Notes: generated from the sequence alone by a model not told the origin. DNA of 59,101 nucleotides from JBDRDD01 sp043821115 (GCA_043821115.1 JBDRDD010000005.1:1-59101), one strand, 5' to 3'. Positions 41,397 through 50,295 are shown, numbered from the stretch's first letter. A program made the numbers and translations.

Positions 41397-42578
41397 ATGC
41401 CCAAAGGAAAAGCGCTACGCATATCACATTTGCACTGGGGATTTCCGCCTATAATAGGAGGCGTTGAGACGCATCTTACAATACTTCTTCCGATGCTAAG
41501 TTCGATGGGGCATAAGGTTAACCTGCTTACAGGGGCTTTCCCCGGAGAGAAGGATTTTTCGCTCTATAGCGGGGTTGGCATACGGCGCCATCCGGTGATG
41601 GATTTGAACTGGCTCAGCAGGCGCGGGGTGAACGGACTCGAGGAAGAGGTGACCGGTGTTTTCAAGAAGTTCATTGATGAAACAAAACCCGATTGCCTGC
41701 ATGTTCACAATATGCACTACTTCAGCAAGGTGCATGCGGAAATGCTGCAGAAGCTTGCAAAAAAGTATGGTATCGCGCTTATTCTCACGGCCCATAATGT
41801 GTGGGATGACAACCTGTTTCTCGACCTTGCAAAGCAGATCGGGTGGGCACACATTATCGCAGTCAGCCACTTCATAAAACAGGAAATCGTAGGAATAGGC
41901 TACAACCACAAAAAGATTACGGTAATCCACCATGGCATTGACCAGGATGTATTCACTCCAAATGTGGACGCACGGCCTGTTTTCAGGAAGTACCCGATAT
42001 TGAAAGGGAAGAAGGTAATATTTCATCCAGCGCGGATGGGTCTTGCGAAGGGATGCGATGTAAGCATCAAGGCGCTGCGTATAATCAAGGAGAAATTCCC
42101 GGAAGTGGTGCTTGTTCTTGCCGGAACCAAGAATATTATAGACTGGATCGATTCACAGCAGAAAGACATTGCTTATATGATGAGACTCATAGAGTCGCTT
42201 GGCCTAAAGAACGACGTACTTGTTGATTCCTTCAGCCTGGAAGAAATGCCCGGGCTTTACGCGGCATCTATGATATGCATGTATCCTTCTACCGCATCAG
42301 AACCGTTCGGGCTCACGATGCTTGAATCACTTGCTTCAGCGCGCCCGATGATAGTTACTAAAACAGGGGGCATGCCGGAAATCATAAAGGACGGGGTCAA
42401 TGGTTTTGTTATCCCCGTGAAGGATTTTGGGGCTCTTGCCTCCAAACTAATGCAGATTTTGGAAAGTGACGATTTGAGGAAACGCCTTGGGGAAACAGGA
42501 CGCCAGATGGTAGAGCAGAAGTACTCAAAGCAGGCACTTGCCGAGAATACGCTTAACCTGTACCGGAAGTTTGTTTGA
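41397..42578 (+). CDS. Glycosyltransferase family 4
   Basis: A 393-residue GT-B glycosyltransferase. The N-terminal acceptor domain begins LRISHLHWGFPPIIGGVETH, a standard GT4 start. The C-terminal donor domain has FHPARMGLAKGCDVSIKALR and the EX7E motif in SEPFGLTMLESLASARPMIV, followed by TGGMPEIIKDGVNGFVI. The donor and acceptor are unknown. AAGGAG precedes the ATG, and the gene is coupled to the GH65 phosphorylase. Confidence 0.88.
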   Translation: MPKGKALRISHLHWGFPPIIGGVETHLTILLPMLSSMGHKVNLLTGAFPGEKDFSLYSGVGIRRHPVMDLNWLSRRGVNGLEEEVTGVFKKFIDETKPDCLHVHNMHYFSKVHAEMLQKLAKKYGIALILTAHNVWDDNLFLDLAKQIGWAHIIAVSHFIKQEIVGIGYNHKKITVIHHGIDQDVFTPNVDARPVFRKYPILKGKKVIFHPARMGLAKGCDVSIKALRIIKEKFPEVVLVLAGTKNIIDWIDSQQKDIAYMMRLIESLGLKNDVLVDSFSLEEMPGLYAASMICMYPSTASEPFGLTMLESLASARPMIVTKTGGMPEIIKDGVNGFVIPVKDFGALASKLMQILESDDLRKRLGETGRQMVEQKYSKQALAENTLNLYRKFV

Positions 42579-42603
42579 GATTGTTTTAATCAAGGGGACA
42601 AAA

Positions 42604-42978
42604 ATGGACAAGAAAAAAATAATGGTAGTTGACGATGAAAAACACATTGTTAAGCTCATCAGCAACAGGCTCATCGCCAATGATTACGAGGTAACCCCTG
42701 CCTATAACGGGGAGCAGGCACTTGAGAAGTTGCTCCAGGAGAAGCCCGACCTTATTATCCTTGATATTATGATGCCAATAATGGACGGGTACAGCTTCAT
42801 AAAAGAGGCCAGGGCGAGGGGCATTTTGGGCGATATCCCGATAATCGTGCTGTCGGGTAAGGAAAAGATGACAAACCTTATGGAATCCGAGGGGATAAGC
42901 GCTTTTATTGTGAAACCCTGTACGGCAGACGACCTTTTGTCAAAAATAAAGGAGCATTTGGTAGAAAAAGACAGTTAA
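42604..42978 (+). CDS. Single-domain response regulator
   Basis: A 124-residue stand-alone receiver. I chose ATG 42604 (MDKKKIMVVDDEKHIVKLIS) with AGGGGA upstream; an ATG at 42538 would overlap the glycosyltransferase gene. Acidic DDE, phospho-acceptor Asp in LIILDIMMP, the Ser switch in VLSGK and the Lys in IVKPC are present. There is no output domain and no kinase adjacent. It ends a transcription unit, with a terminator directly downstream. Confidence 0.88.
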   Translation: MDKKKIMVVDDEKHIVKLISNRLIANDYEVTPAYNGEQALEKLLQEKPDLIILDIMMPIMDGYSFIKEARARGILGDIPIIVLSGKEKMTNLMESEGISAFIVKPCTADDLLSKIKEHLVEKDS

Positions 42979-43018
42979 AAAGAAATGTTCTTATAATTTT
43001 TGGTTAATTTCAAAAGAT

Positions 43019-43042
43019 CCTGTATTTTTTACAGGGTTTTTT
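43019..43042 (+). terminator. Intrinsic terminator after the receiver gene
   Basis: CCTGTA (43019-43024) pairs with TACAGG (43030-43035) across a T-only loop and is followed by GTTTTTT. It closes the mscS-GH65-GT4-REC unit. Confidence 0.82.
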
Positions 43043-43121
43043 ATCAGTACATCATTTTCAAATATTTCCCTTGCATTTTATCCCCTTTTTTGATATAAAT
43101 AATTACTTATCTAAAAAAATC

Positions 43122-43150
43122 TTTACATTTCTATTTCATATATATATAAT
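43122..43150 (+). promoter_or_regulatory. Promoter of tRNA-Ser(GCU) and rpsD
   Basis: TTTACA (43122-43127), a 17-nt spacer and a perfect TATAAT (43145-43150) precede the tRNA by about 45 nt. The surrounding 43046-43195 is very AT-rich and holds no gene. Confidence 0.7.
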
Positions 43151-43195
43151 TATTCAGTTAGAACTACATTTTTTGTAATAATATTCAGCCCAAGT

Positions 43196-43287
43196 GGAGA
43201 GGTACCCAAGTGGCTGAAGGGGCGGGTTTGCTAAACCTGTAGTGGGTTAACTGCCCAGCGAGAGTTCGAATCTCTCCCTCTCCGCCA
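43196..43287 (+). tRNA. tRNA-Ser (anticodon GCU), CCA encoded
   Basis: A 92-nt cloverleaf with long variable arm. The acceptor GGAGAGG pairs with CCTCTCC (43277-43283), then G73 and encoded CCA. The anticodon loop TTGCTAA gives GCT, reading AGC/AGU. The T arm GAGTTCGAATCTC is intact. Confidence 0.97.
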
Positions 43288-43325
43288 CAATTCGGCACAT
43301 TAAAAACAAGGAGGACAGAAGCAAT

Positions 43326-43937
43326 ATGAGCGGTTCAAACGCAAGACATCATCGTTGCAGGGTCGTGGGCTACTGCCTGTACGGCTCAGCGAAGTGCCCC
43401 TCTATAAAGAGGGCGTACCCGCCGGGAAGTCACGGCAAGGGTTTGCGCAGGAAGCAGTCCGATTACGGGAAACAGCTCCTGGAGAAGCAGAAACTAAGGG
43501 ATACCTACGGAATGAAGGAAAGCCAGTTCCTGAGATTCTTCAAGGACGCATCAGGAAAGAAGGGTGTCACAACCGGTGACGCTCTTTTAATTCTTCTTGA
43601 GAGCAGGCTTGACAATCTCGTGTATCGGCTTGGTTTCGGGAAGAATATCTTCGACGCAAGACAGCTTGTCGGTCACGGGCATATTCTTGTAGACGGCAAA
43701 AGATTGAATATTCCCTCATGTATTGTCAAGGCGAACAACAAGATAGCGCTTAGTGAAAAGGCAAAGAAATTCACAAGGGTGCAGGATGCCGTGGAGTTCA
43801 ACAGGAAAGTAAAGGTTCTGCCTTACGTTTCACTTGATGATGACAGGATGTCCGGTTCTTTTTCGGGAATAAACAATGTCGGTGACATCCCGAACAAGAT
43901 CGAAGTGTCGCAGGTCGTAGAGCTCTACTCGAAGTAA
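43326..43937 (+). CDS. rpsD: 30S ribosomal protein S4 (uS4)
   Basis: A 203-residue uS4, which binds 16S rRNA early in small-subunit assembly. The S4 RNA-binding domain is seen in LLESRLDNLVYRLGFGKNI, then ARQLVGHGHILVDGKRLNIPS. The N-terminus has C11, C17, C24 and two His (H8, H9), a possible remnant or variant of the zinc site found in some S4 proteins. It stands alone behind a tRNA-Ser, away from the alpha operon where diderms often keep it. GGAGG precedes the ATG. Confidence 0.95.
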   Translation: MSGSNARHHRCRVVGYCLYGSAKCPSIKRAYPPGSHGKGLRRKQSDYGKQLLEKQKLRDTYGMKESQFLRFFKDASGKKGVTTGDALLILLESRLDNLVYRLGFGKNIFDARQLVGHGHILVDGKRLNIPSCIVKANNKIALSEKAKKFTRVQDAVEFNRKVKVLPYVSLDDDRMSGSFSGINNVGDIPNKIEVSQVVELYSK

Positions 43938-43967
43938 AAGATTCCTTTAGAACAAATGGGGGATCAA

Positions 43968-45212
43968 GTGAAGAAATATATTTTGCTCATGTTCATGTTG
44001 GTTATCATGCTCCATGGGGCGGCTTTTGCCCAGGAAATGGAGGGTGAGGACCATTTCCGAATGGAGGGCACTTTCGGTGCTACTTCCATTGACGGAGTGG
44101 TCTGGTATAACATGAGCTTTTTTCCCGAGCTTACTTTCGGGAAGCTGGGCATAGGCCTATATATACGCGTCCTTTACAACGACGAGGGCGGGATAAGGGA
44201 TGAGGACTGGGACCACTGGACGGACTGGGCACAGATACTCTATTATGTCAGGTGGGCTCATAAAGGAGAACCCCTTTATATACGCCTCGGTGCTCTGAGT
44301 GATTCATCTCTGGGCCACGGCGTGATAGTCGGACACTACAACAACCAGCTAGACATAAACAACCGCAAGATAGGGCTTGTCTTTGATGTAAATATCAATG
44401 ACGGAGCATGGGGTGTCGAGACCATGACAAACGATGTGTTGCGCGCCAGGGTAATGGGGGCCAGGGGGTATTTCAGGCCGCTTAACTCACTGCCCTATTT
44501 CTTCAGCCGTTTCGGCATAGGTGCGACATACGCGACGGATATTGATCCGGACGAAGACCCGGATACGAAGAATGACGGCGCTGCCGTTTTCGGCGCGGAT
44601 GTCGAGTTGCCTCTGGTGACAATGGATTCCTTCAGCGCGCTCGCCTATGATGATGTTGCAAAACTAAGACCGGAGGATGATACGCTCAGGAAGCAGTTTG
44701 AGGAGGACAAAACAGACTGGGGCAATGCGGGGGGGCTTATGGGAAGGCTCCTTATGTTCAACTGGAGAGTTGAGAAGAGGTTCTTCAAGCGCAACTTCGC
44801 CGTGCCTTACTTTGACTCGTTCTACGAGGTTGAACGCTCAACCAAGCTAGCTACGCTGGCCGCCAATACAGAAGACCTTGACGGATGGTACGGGGAGCTC
44901 TCCTACGGGATAATGGGAATGTACGTAATGTGTGCCTACGAGGATTACAAGGGACGCAACCCGCGCATGAGAGGCGAAGCAAGAGTCAGAGGGGTCATCC
45001 CCAGGATAAACCTGGTGATGGTGTACGACAAGAAAGAGATAGAGAACTTTCCCAAGGAACTCGGGGAATTAGATAGGAACTCGATTCTGTTAACGGAGAT
45101 AGGCTACCAGATGGCGCCTAATTTCGAGACAGTTATAACTTACCGCCAGGCATTCGATAAGTACGGAAACATGACGAAAACCTCGTCGCTGCACACTAGG
45201 TTCGTTTTCTAG
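43968..45212 (+). CDS. Predicted outer-membrane beta-barrel protein
   Basis: A 414-residue exported protein. I chose GTG 43968 (MKKYILLMFMLVIMLHGAAFA, a good signal peptide) with GGGGGA upstream; ATG 43956 would add four residues. The mature part shows repeated alternating aromatic strands (FGKLGIGLYIRVLYN, YVRWAHKGEPLYIRLG, NFETVITYRQAF). It ends in HTRFVF, the terminal Phe typical of barrel assembly by BAM. No enzyme motif is seen. Its role, perhaps porin-like or structural, is unknown. Confidence 0.75.
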   Translation: MKKYILLMFMLVIMLHGAAFAQEMEGEDHFRMEGTFGATSIDGVVWYNMSFFPELTFGKLGIGLYIRVLYNDEGGIRDEDWDHWTDWAQILYYVRWAHKGEPLYIRLGALSDSSLGHGVIVGHYNNQLDINNRKIGLVFDVNINDGAWGVETMTNDVLRARVMGARGYFRPLNSLPYFFSRFGIGATYATDIDPDEDPDTKNDGAAVFGADVELPLVTMDSFSALAYDDVAKLRPEDDTLRKQFEEDKTDWGNAGGLMGRLLMFNWRVEKRFFKRNFAVPYFDSFYEVERSTKLATLAANTEDLDGWYGELSYGIMGMYVMCAYEDYKGRNPRMRGEARVRGVIPRINLVMVYDKKEIENFPKELGELDRNSILLTEIGYQMAPNFETVITYRQAFDKYGNMTKTSSLHTRFVF

Positions 45213-45254
45213 GAAAAATCTTATTTATCGACGATAAAACGGTTCTTTTTCCTC

Positions 45255-45282
45255 TTGACAACCCTCTCAAAAGTGGTATTCT
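45255..45282 (+). promoter_or_regulatory. Candidate promoter of the pseudopilin cluster
   Basis: TTGACA (45255-45260), 16 nt and TATTCT (45277-45282) lie just before the first pseudopilin gene. If used, transcription starts near 45289, which favours the second ATG (45302) as the true start of that gene. Confidence 0.5.
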
Positions 45283-45286
45283 TAGA

Positions 45287-45730
45287 ATGGGAAGCTATCG
45301 CATGATAAGATATACTAAATCCCAAAAAGGCTTTACTTTAATAGAGATTTTGCTTGCTACCGCCATACTAGGCTATGTCATTCTGGCGGTTATGGGGCTT
45401 TTCAACTACGTGACGGTCTCTACCAAAGCAAGCGAATTCTCCACACTTGCCACCAATTATGCCCGCCAGAAGATGGAAGACATCAAGAACAGAGATTTCG
45501 ACACGATACCGGAAGGAACATGGACACAGGAGCAGGCCACGCTCGGGCAGGAAGGCAGGCTCGTGTTTACCCGTGCGGTCACGGTTTCCTATATGGAGGT
45601 GTCCGCGGGAGTGTTGATCACTTCAATGATAGCTACTGACCTAAAGCAGGTCGGGGTCAGCGTAACATGGAACGAGAGCGGAGAGAACAAAGAAATAGTT
45701 CTGACCAGTTTGGTCTCAAGACATTTGTAA
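45287..45730 (+). CDS. Type IV pilin-like minor pseudopilin (PilV/GspI-like)
   Basis: A 147-residue (or 142 from ATG 45302) class III signal-peptide protein. The prepilin peptidase site is KG|FTLIE (SQKGFTLIEILLATAILGYV), with the conserved Glu at +5 followed by the hydrophobic helix. The C-terminal domain is small and beta-rich (RLVFTRAVTVSYME, VGVSVTWNESGENKEIVLTS). It belongs to the minor pilins that prime type IV pili or type II secretion pseudopili. It is the first gene of a six-gene cluster; no assembly ATPase or platform gene is in the window. Confidence 0.85.
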   Translation: MGSYRMIRYTKSQKGFTLIEILLATAILGYVILAVMGLFNYVTVSTKASEFSTLATNYARQKMEDIKNRDFDTIPEGTWTQEQATLGQEGRLVFTRAVTVSYMEVSAGVLITSMIATDLKQVGVSVTWNESGENKEIVLTSLVSRHL

Positions 45731-45772
45731 GCAGTGCTTGGAATGGGGGTCCAGGAATAAGAGGTGATACAT

Positions 45773-47302
45773 ATGATATCTCTTACGGGGCGGAATTCTG
45801 AAAAAGGACAGATGATGGTTTTAAGCATTGTATTGATGTCAGTATTGTTAGTGGTGGGAGCCGCATTAGTCTTTATATCCGCGCATGATAAAAAGCAATT
45901 AGTCAGAAGCAGCCAGAAGACGAAGGCATTCTATGTAGCTGATGCAGGAGTGGAATACGCGGTCTATCGGTTGCTAAGCTCTGCAAATACATTCACGGTT
46001 GTAAGCACCGTGCTCCCTGCTGCCGAGGGAACATTTGATGTGACGGTAGGTACAACCGCCATTGCCAATAGATACCAGATTAGTTCTACGGGATATTACC
46101 CTGATAGCTTTAGTACAAAAGCAAGCAGCAGTATCTCTGCCAAAGTGGTGAGAGACCCCGCTGCTCCAGTTTTTGACTATGCCTACTTTATTAATAACTG
46201 GGGATGGTACTGGGGCCGGGATATTACCTCTAACGGTGATGTTCGTTCAAACGGGAGGTTTGATTTTAGGCAGGGACCGAGAGTTAACGGGCATATTTAC
46301 GCAGGCCTTGAAATAGAAGATGGGGGAACTCCTATCAGGGGAACAGGGGGACAGGCTGATCATCAACATGAATATCAGGATAAGGTGGAAATGCCCAACC
46401 TGCAGGACCTGTCATATTACCAGACTAAAGCTATAGGCGAAGGAGGTTCGATAGTTATCAATGGTGTCACTCTTATTGATGCGGTATACGGGGATGATGA
46501 AGGAGAAACAGGCAATATTGTTCTTATAGGGACATCATCCGATCCGATCGAACTCAGCGGTACAGTGGTGATCACGGGAGATCTGGTTATAAAAGGTAAG
46601 ATAAGCGGACAAGGCACTATTTATGCCGGACGCAATGTCTATGTTGCCGATAATATTGATTACAAAAATGCGCCTTCTTCTCCCAGGCCGGCAAGTGAAA
46701 ATCCTGTGGTTGCTGACGCATGGGTACAGGCGCACAAAAATGATGATCTGCTCTGCATAGCGGCAAAAGAAAATATCATAATGGGAAATTATACCGATAC
46801 GTCTGGAAGTGAACAATGGTACGCGCAGTACTGGCTATTTGGCATGGGCAGCGAAGATGTAGGTCAGGACGGTATTCCTGATACGGGGGATATAGGAGAA
46901 GGAGACGGCGTTTTTGTTCCTTTATATGAGGATGTTGACGGAGACGGCGTTTTTGATGATAATTACAACTGGAGCGACATTGAGACCCAAACGGCTATAA
47001 CAGACTTTACCAACGTACCTGTAGGGGTAAATAACTTCGGAGACCTTTCCAGCCTTACCATTAACAAAATAGAAGGGGTCTATTACACCAATCATGCTTT
47101 TACCGGGCGTACAGGCAATGCAATGAAATTTAACGGGTCAATAGTCTCTAAAGACGAGGCTATTATCTACAGGAATAACATCACTTTTAATTATGATGAA
47201 CGCACACACAGCAGATATAACGCAGATCCTAACAGATTTGTGGATCTTGGATTACCCTCAGTGGAAAGAGTAGAAGTGGTTGAATGGAGTGAAGTGGACT
47301 AA
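45773..47302 (+). CDS. Large PilX-like protein with acidic Asp-rich loop
   Basis: A 509-residue protein. I chose ATG 45773 (GAGGTG upstream). The N-terminal membrane helix (about 14-36) and AFYVADAGVEYAVYRL resemble the PilX N-terminal domain. The middle has beta-helix-like repeats (GTVVITGDLVIKGKISGQGTIYAG) like polymer-forming cytoskeletal or DUF4900-type proteins. An acidic stretch near residues 362-396 (DVGQDGIPDTGDIGEGDG, DVDGDGVFDD) resembles calcium-binding dockerin or thrombospondin loops. It is larger than ordinary PilX and could form a pilus-tip adhesin (inference). Confidence 0.75.
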   Translation: MISLTGRNSEKGQMMVLSIVLMSVLLVVGAALVFISAHDKKQLVRSSQKTKAFYVADAGVEYAVYRLLSSANTFTVVSTVLPAAEGTFDVTVGTTAIANRYQISSTGYYPDSFSTKASSSISAKVVRDPAAPVFDYAYFINNWGWYWGRDITSNGDVRSNGRFDFRQGPRVNGHIYAGLEIEDGGTPIRGTGGQADHQHEYQDKVEMPNLQDLSYYQTKAIGEGGSIVINGVTLIDAVYGDDEGETGNIVLIGTSSDPIELSGTVVITGDLVIKGKISGQGTIYAGRNVYVADNIDYKNAPSSPRPASENPVVADAWVQAHKNDDLLCIAAKENIIMGNYTDTSGSEQWYAQYWLFGMGSEDVGQDGIPDTGDIGEGDGVFVPLYEDVDGDGVFDDNYNWSDIETQTAITDFTNVPVGVNNFGDLSSLTINKIEGVYYTNHAFTGRTGNAMKFNGSIVSKDEAIIYRNNITFNYDERTHSRYNADPNRFVDLGLPSVERVEVVEWSEVD

Positions 47303-47313
47303 AGGGGTTTTTT

Positions 47314-47676
47314 ATGAGAAGCCGCAGAGGACCATTTTTAATATTGTGTATTACGGCATTCGTATTTCTGGCTATATTTTCAAGCCACTCTTACGCGTTA
47401 AGACAGATTCCGGAGGATTACGAAGGCATCGTAAAAGAAGGCATCAAAAAGGAAAACCTGGAAAAAAGAAAGATTGTCGAGGAGCAAAAAAGAAAACAAA
47501 AACCAGAGCAGAAGCAAACAACAACAAATGTCAATAACAGAAATTCAGTGAAAGCATCAGGAACTTCAACACAGAAAGACCCTGTGGACGATAATTTCCA
47601 TGCCGCTGCTATGGTGGTAATCGTAGTGGTGATAATAGGCGGGTGCGTTATTTTTATCAAGAAAGTGAAGTCTTAA
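47314..47676 (+). CDS. Small exported or membrane protein, Lys/Gln-rich
   Basis: A 120-residue protein I do not recognise. It has an N-terminal hydrophobic segment (about 8-24, ending SSHSYA, a possible signal peptide). A charged low-complexity middle follows (KKENLEKRKIVEEQKRKQKP, then Gln/Thr/Asn-rich). A second membrane segment is near the C-terminus (AAAMVVIVVVIIGGCVIFIKK). It lies between the large PilX-like gene and the first of two paralogous PilX-like genes, and is likely part of the same unit. Confidence 0.65.
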   Translation: MRSRRGPFLILCITAFVFLAIFSSHSYALRQIPEDYEGIVKEGIKKENLEKRKIVEEQKRKQKPEQKQTTTNVNNRNSVKASGTSTQKDPVDDNFHAAAMVVIVVVIIGGCVIFIKKVKS

Positions 47677-47689
47677 ATAGGGGATTCTT

Positions 47690-48664
47690 ATGAATCATCT
47701 TATGTTTAGGGATAAAAGAGGATTTGGAATATTGCTTCCCGTAGCGACCATGGTCATACTGATAGTGCTGGGACTTGCCCTTACATTTCTGATTTCTCAC
47801 GAAAGACAGAAACAAGTAAAGAGTGACAAATCCAATCTTGCCCTCTACCTGGCGGATGCCGGGGTCGAAAGAGTGCTTTACGAATTCAAACTCTCAACAG
47901 GTCCATACACATTCGCAGGGACAGAGACATTCCTTCCAGACAATGCTGATCCGGACGGAAGCTTTATTGTCTCAATATCCAGCTCAGCCGGTGTTCCCGG
48001 TAAATGGGATATAGCGGCTACCGGCTACGTCCCGGACAGCACTTCCCCGAATATCTCACGACGAATTCAGGTCAAATGCGAAAAACTAATCAATCCTATC
48101 ACTGTCACAAGCGCTCTTGCCGCCGGTGGTGACGTTAGGGTTGGAGGAAGCGCGGAGGTTGACGGGAGCCCGCTTGCCGGGGTTGTGGTCCCCGCAGGAT
48201 CGACTGCGACAACACAGGGAGGCGGACAGATAATTGGCAGCCCTCCCACGGCTACGGCACCGTTTCCGTCTTTTGAGGAAATATTCGGTATAACGGAACA
48301 GGAGATGGAAAATATTGCCAGTACCAAATATAACCTCCCGGCAAACAATGCTGCCGCAACAGGAATTACATGGTGCAACGGAGATTTTATGGTGACAACA
48401 AGCGGGTGGACCGGTTCGGGTGTTCTTGTCGTAAAAGGAGATTTTAAGATGACAGGAGGGCTTTTCACCGGCATCATCTACGTTGAGGGTTCTTTTATGA
48501 TGTCCGGAAACGCGAATGTATCAGGCGGGATATTCAGCCAGAACACCGCCGATATAGAACTGACGACCGGGAACTCTGAACTTCAGTACGACTCCACCGC
48601 GGTTGATAATGCCGGGGATTTATATCCATACAAGGTGATTTCTTGGGAGGAGATATACGAGTAA
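47690..48664 (+). CDS. PilX-like protein, paralogue A
   Basis: A 324-residue protein with an N-terminal membrane helix (about 13-33, GILLPVATMVILIVLGLALT) and ALYLADAGVERVLYEF, the PilX-type N-terminus. The C-terminal part is beta-solenoid-like: GGDVRVGGSAEVDGSPLAGV, then ITWCNGDFMVTTSGWTGSGV and GNANVSGGIFSQNTADIEL. It is closely similar along its length to the next gene. The shared segment FPSFEEIFGIT and the Cys in WCNGDF are conserved. Minor-pilin or surface role inferred from the cluster. Confidence 0.78.
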   Translation: MNHLMFRDKRGFGILLPVATMVILIVLGLALTFLISHERQKQVKSDKSNLALYLADAGVERVLYEFKLSTGPYTFAGTETFLPDNADPDGSFIVSISSSAGVPGKWDIAATGYVPDSTSPNISRRIQVKCEKLINPITVTSALAAGGDVRVGGSAEVDGSPLAGVVVPAGSTATTQGGGQIIGSPPTATAPFPSFEEIFGITEQEMENIASTKYNLPANNAAATGITWCNGDFMVTTSGWTGSGVLVVKGDFKMTGGLFTGIIYVEGSFMMSGNANVSGGIFSQNTADIELTTGNSELQYDSTAVDNAGDLYPYKVISWEEIYE

Positions 48665-48693
48665 TTTTATTCTGGGCGTGATGAGAGGGCACG

Positions 48694-49656
48694 ATGTTAA
48701 GATTGCTTAACAACAAAAAAGGTGTCGGAGCCCTTCTTATAATCGTGGCCATAATGGTGGTGTGCGGAGTTCTTGGAATGACACTAGTGTTCCTTGCTAC
48801 AAACGAAAGCAGGGCGCGTGTCAGGAGCAGGGATACCAACATAGCATTGTATGCCGCTGATGCCGGCATAGAGATGGCTATATATAAATTCAACCAGTCA
48901 ACCGGCCCTTACGTGTTTGGGGGAACGGAAAACTTTCTGCCTGACGCGATATATCCGGACGGGAGTTTCATAATATTATATTCGAGTTCCCCTGCGAACC
49001 CGGGGAGATGGGTAATAGAGGCCACGGGTTACAGCCCGAATGCCACCAATCCCAGGACGCAGAGAACGATAGAAGCTGTATATGAGGATCAGACAGGTTC
49101 CATAACCGTGACAAGTGCGGTTGCCTGCGGTGGCGGGGTGGACGTTCAGGGAAGTGCGAGTGTTGACGGAGGGAGTCTTTCCGGGCTAACAGTGCCTCCC
49201 GGTGACAGTGTTACTGTCCAAGGGAGCGCCAGCGTAACAGGAACGCCTCCGGTTAGCAGCGGGACATTCCCCACGTTTGAGGAGATATTCGGTGTAACCT
49301 CTGCCAAAATGCAGAGCATGGCCACCACAACATATATATCACCAGCCAACAATTCCGCTGTCAGCGGCATAACATGGTGCACGGGGGATTTTCAGATTAC
49401 GCAGAACGGTTGGAGCGGTTCGGGCATACTCATAGTGAATGGGGATCTCAAAATTACAGGGGGAACATTCAGCGGTGTGATATACGTCTTCGATGAGCTG
49501 GAGGTTGCCGGGAACACGAACATACAGGGAGCTATATTCTGTGAAGAGATAGATAAGATAAAAGGATCAGCATCCATTACATTTAACTCCGCGGTTGAGC
49601 AGACAAGCGAAGAACTCTATCCGGCGGTACTGGTTTCATGGCGGGAGCTTTTATAG
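48694..49656 (+). CDS. PilX-like protein, paralogue B
   Basis: A 320-residue paralogue of the preceding protein, from an evident tandem duplication. Shared blocks include ALYAADAGIEMAIYKFNQST, GTENFLPDAIYPDGSFII, FPTFEEIFGVT, GITWCTGDFQITQNGWSGSG and a C-terminal SASITFNSAVEQTSEELYPA. The N-terminal helix (about 12-33) is PilX-like. Divergence is spread evenly, so both copies look functional. Confidence 0.78.
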   Translation: MLRLLNNKKGVGALLIIVAIMVVCGVLGMTLVFLATNESRARVRSRDTNIALYAADAGIEMAIYKFNQSTGPYVFGGTENFLPDAIYPDGSFIILYSSSPANPGRWVIEATGYSPNATNPRTQRTIEAVYEDQTGSITVTSAVACGGGVDVQGSASVDGGSLSGLTVPPGDSVTVQGSASVTGTPPVSSGTFPTFEEIFGVTSAKMQSMATTTYISPANNSAVSGITWCTGDFQITQNGWSGSGILIVNGDLKITGGTFSGVIYVFDELEVAGNTNIQGAIFCEEIDKIKGSASITFNSAVEQTSEELYPAVLVSWRELL

Positions 49657-49683
49657 GACTCTTTTGACTGAGTGGTGATACTG

Positions 49684-50235
49684 GTGAGAGAACCTTTTAA
49701 GATACACAAAAAAAGCCTTGGCTTTACCCTGGTAGAAATATGTGTTGCGATAGCAATTCTCGGGTTTGTAATAGCTGCGGGAGCTGTTTTTTTTACCAAC
49801 ATATATTCCCTCTGGCTTGATAATTCCGACCAGATAGAAGTTCAGCAGAACGCGCGTATTGCCATGGATGAGATGAGCAAGTATATACGCCAGGCGTCAT
49901 CGCCCACTATTACACTGTCGGATATGACAGACTCGGTACTTATAAGCCGCTATGACGCTACAGAACCCCTGGAGAGCCTTATACGATTTCACCTGCTGGA
50001 CTGGACCACCATACAGTTCTTTCAGATGGACGGGAAGCTCTACAGGCGAAGGGACAACCCTGACGGAAGTACGATGGAGACTGAGATCACGGACAACCTT
50101 TCCCAGCTTTATTTTATAAAAGAAAACCCTCAGGGCATGGCCGATGATTACTGTATATATGTTGCCACTTTTACCCTGCAGAGGGATGAGCAGGCGGTAA
50201 GCCTGCAAGGATATATACATCTTAAGAACCCCTGA
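49684..50235 (+). CDS. Type IV pilin-like minor pseudopilin (PilW/GspJ-like)
   Basis: A 183-residue protein with a class III signal peptide: LG|FTLVE in SLGFTLVEICVAIAILGFVI. The C-terminal domain begins IEVQQNARIAMDEMSKYIRQ, typical of PilW/GspJ minor pilins, and continues with beta strands. Start choice is uncertain: GTG 49684 or GTG 49672. It is the last gene of the pseudopilin cluster, closed by a terminator at 50267. Confidence 0.82.
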   Translation: MREPFKIHKKSLGFTLVEICVAIAILGFVIAAGAVFFTNIYSLWLDNSDQIEVQQNARIAMDEMSKYIRQASSPTITLSDMTDSVLISRYDATEPLESLIRFHLLDWTTIQFFQMDGKLYRRRDNPDGSTMETEITDNLSQLYFIKENPQGMADDYCIYVATFTLQRDEQAVSLQGYIHLKNP

Positions 50236-50266
50236 TACGCAAGGGGAGGTATAATAACTGAAGTCT

Positions 50267-50295
50267 AAAAAACTTTGTTATATCAAAGTTTTTTT
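50267..50295 (+). terminator. Intrinsic terminator after the pseudopilin cluster
   Basis: AAAAAACTTTG (50267-50277) pairs with CAAAGTTTTTT (50284-50294) around a 6-nt loop, giving an 11-bp stem that ends in a T-run. Confidence 0.85.

Noticed and set aside
45219..45233. TTTATCGACGATAAA as a terminator after the barrel gene
   Set aside because: The usable stem is about 5 bp of mostly A-T pairs and the T-run is displaced, so it is too weak to call.
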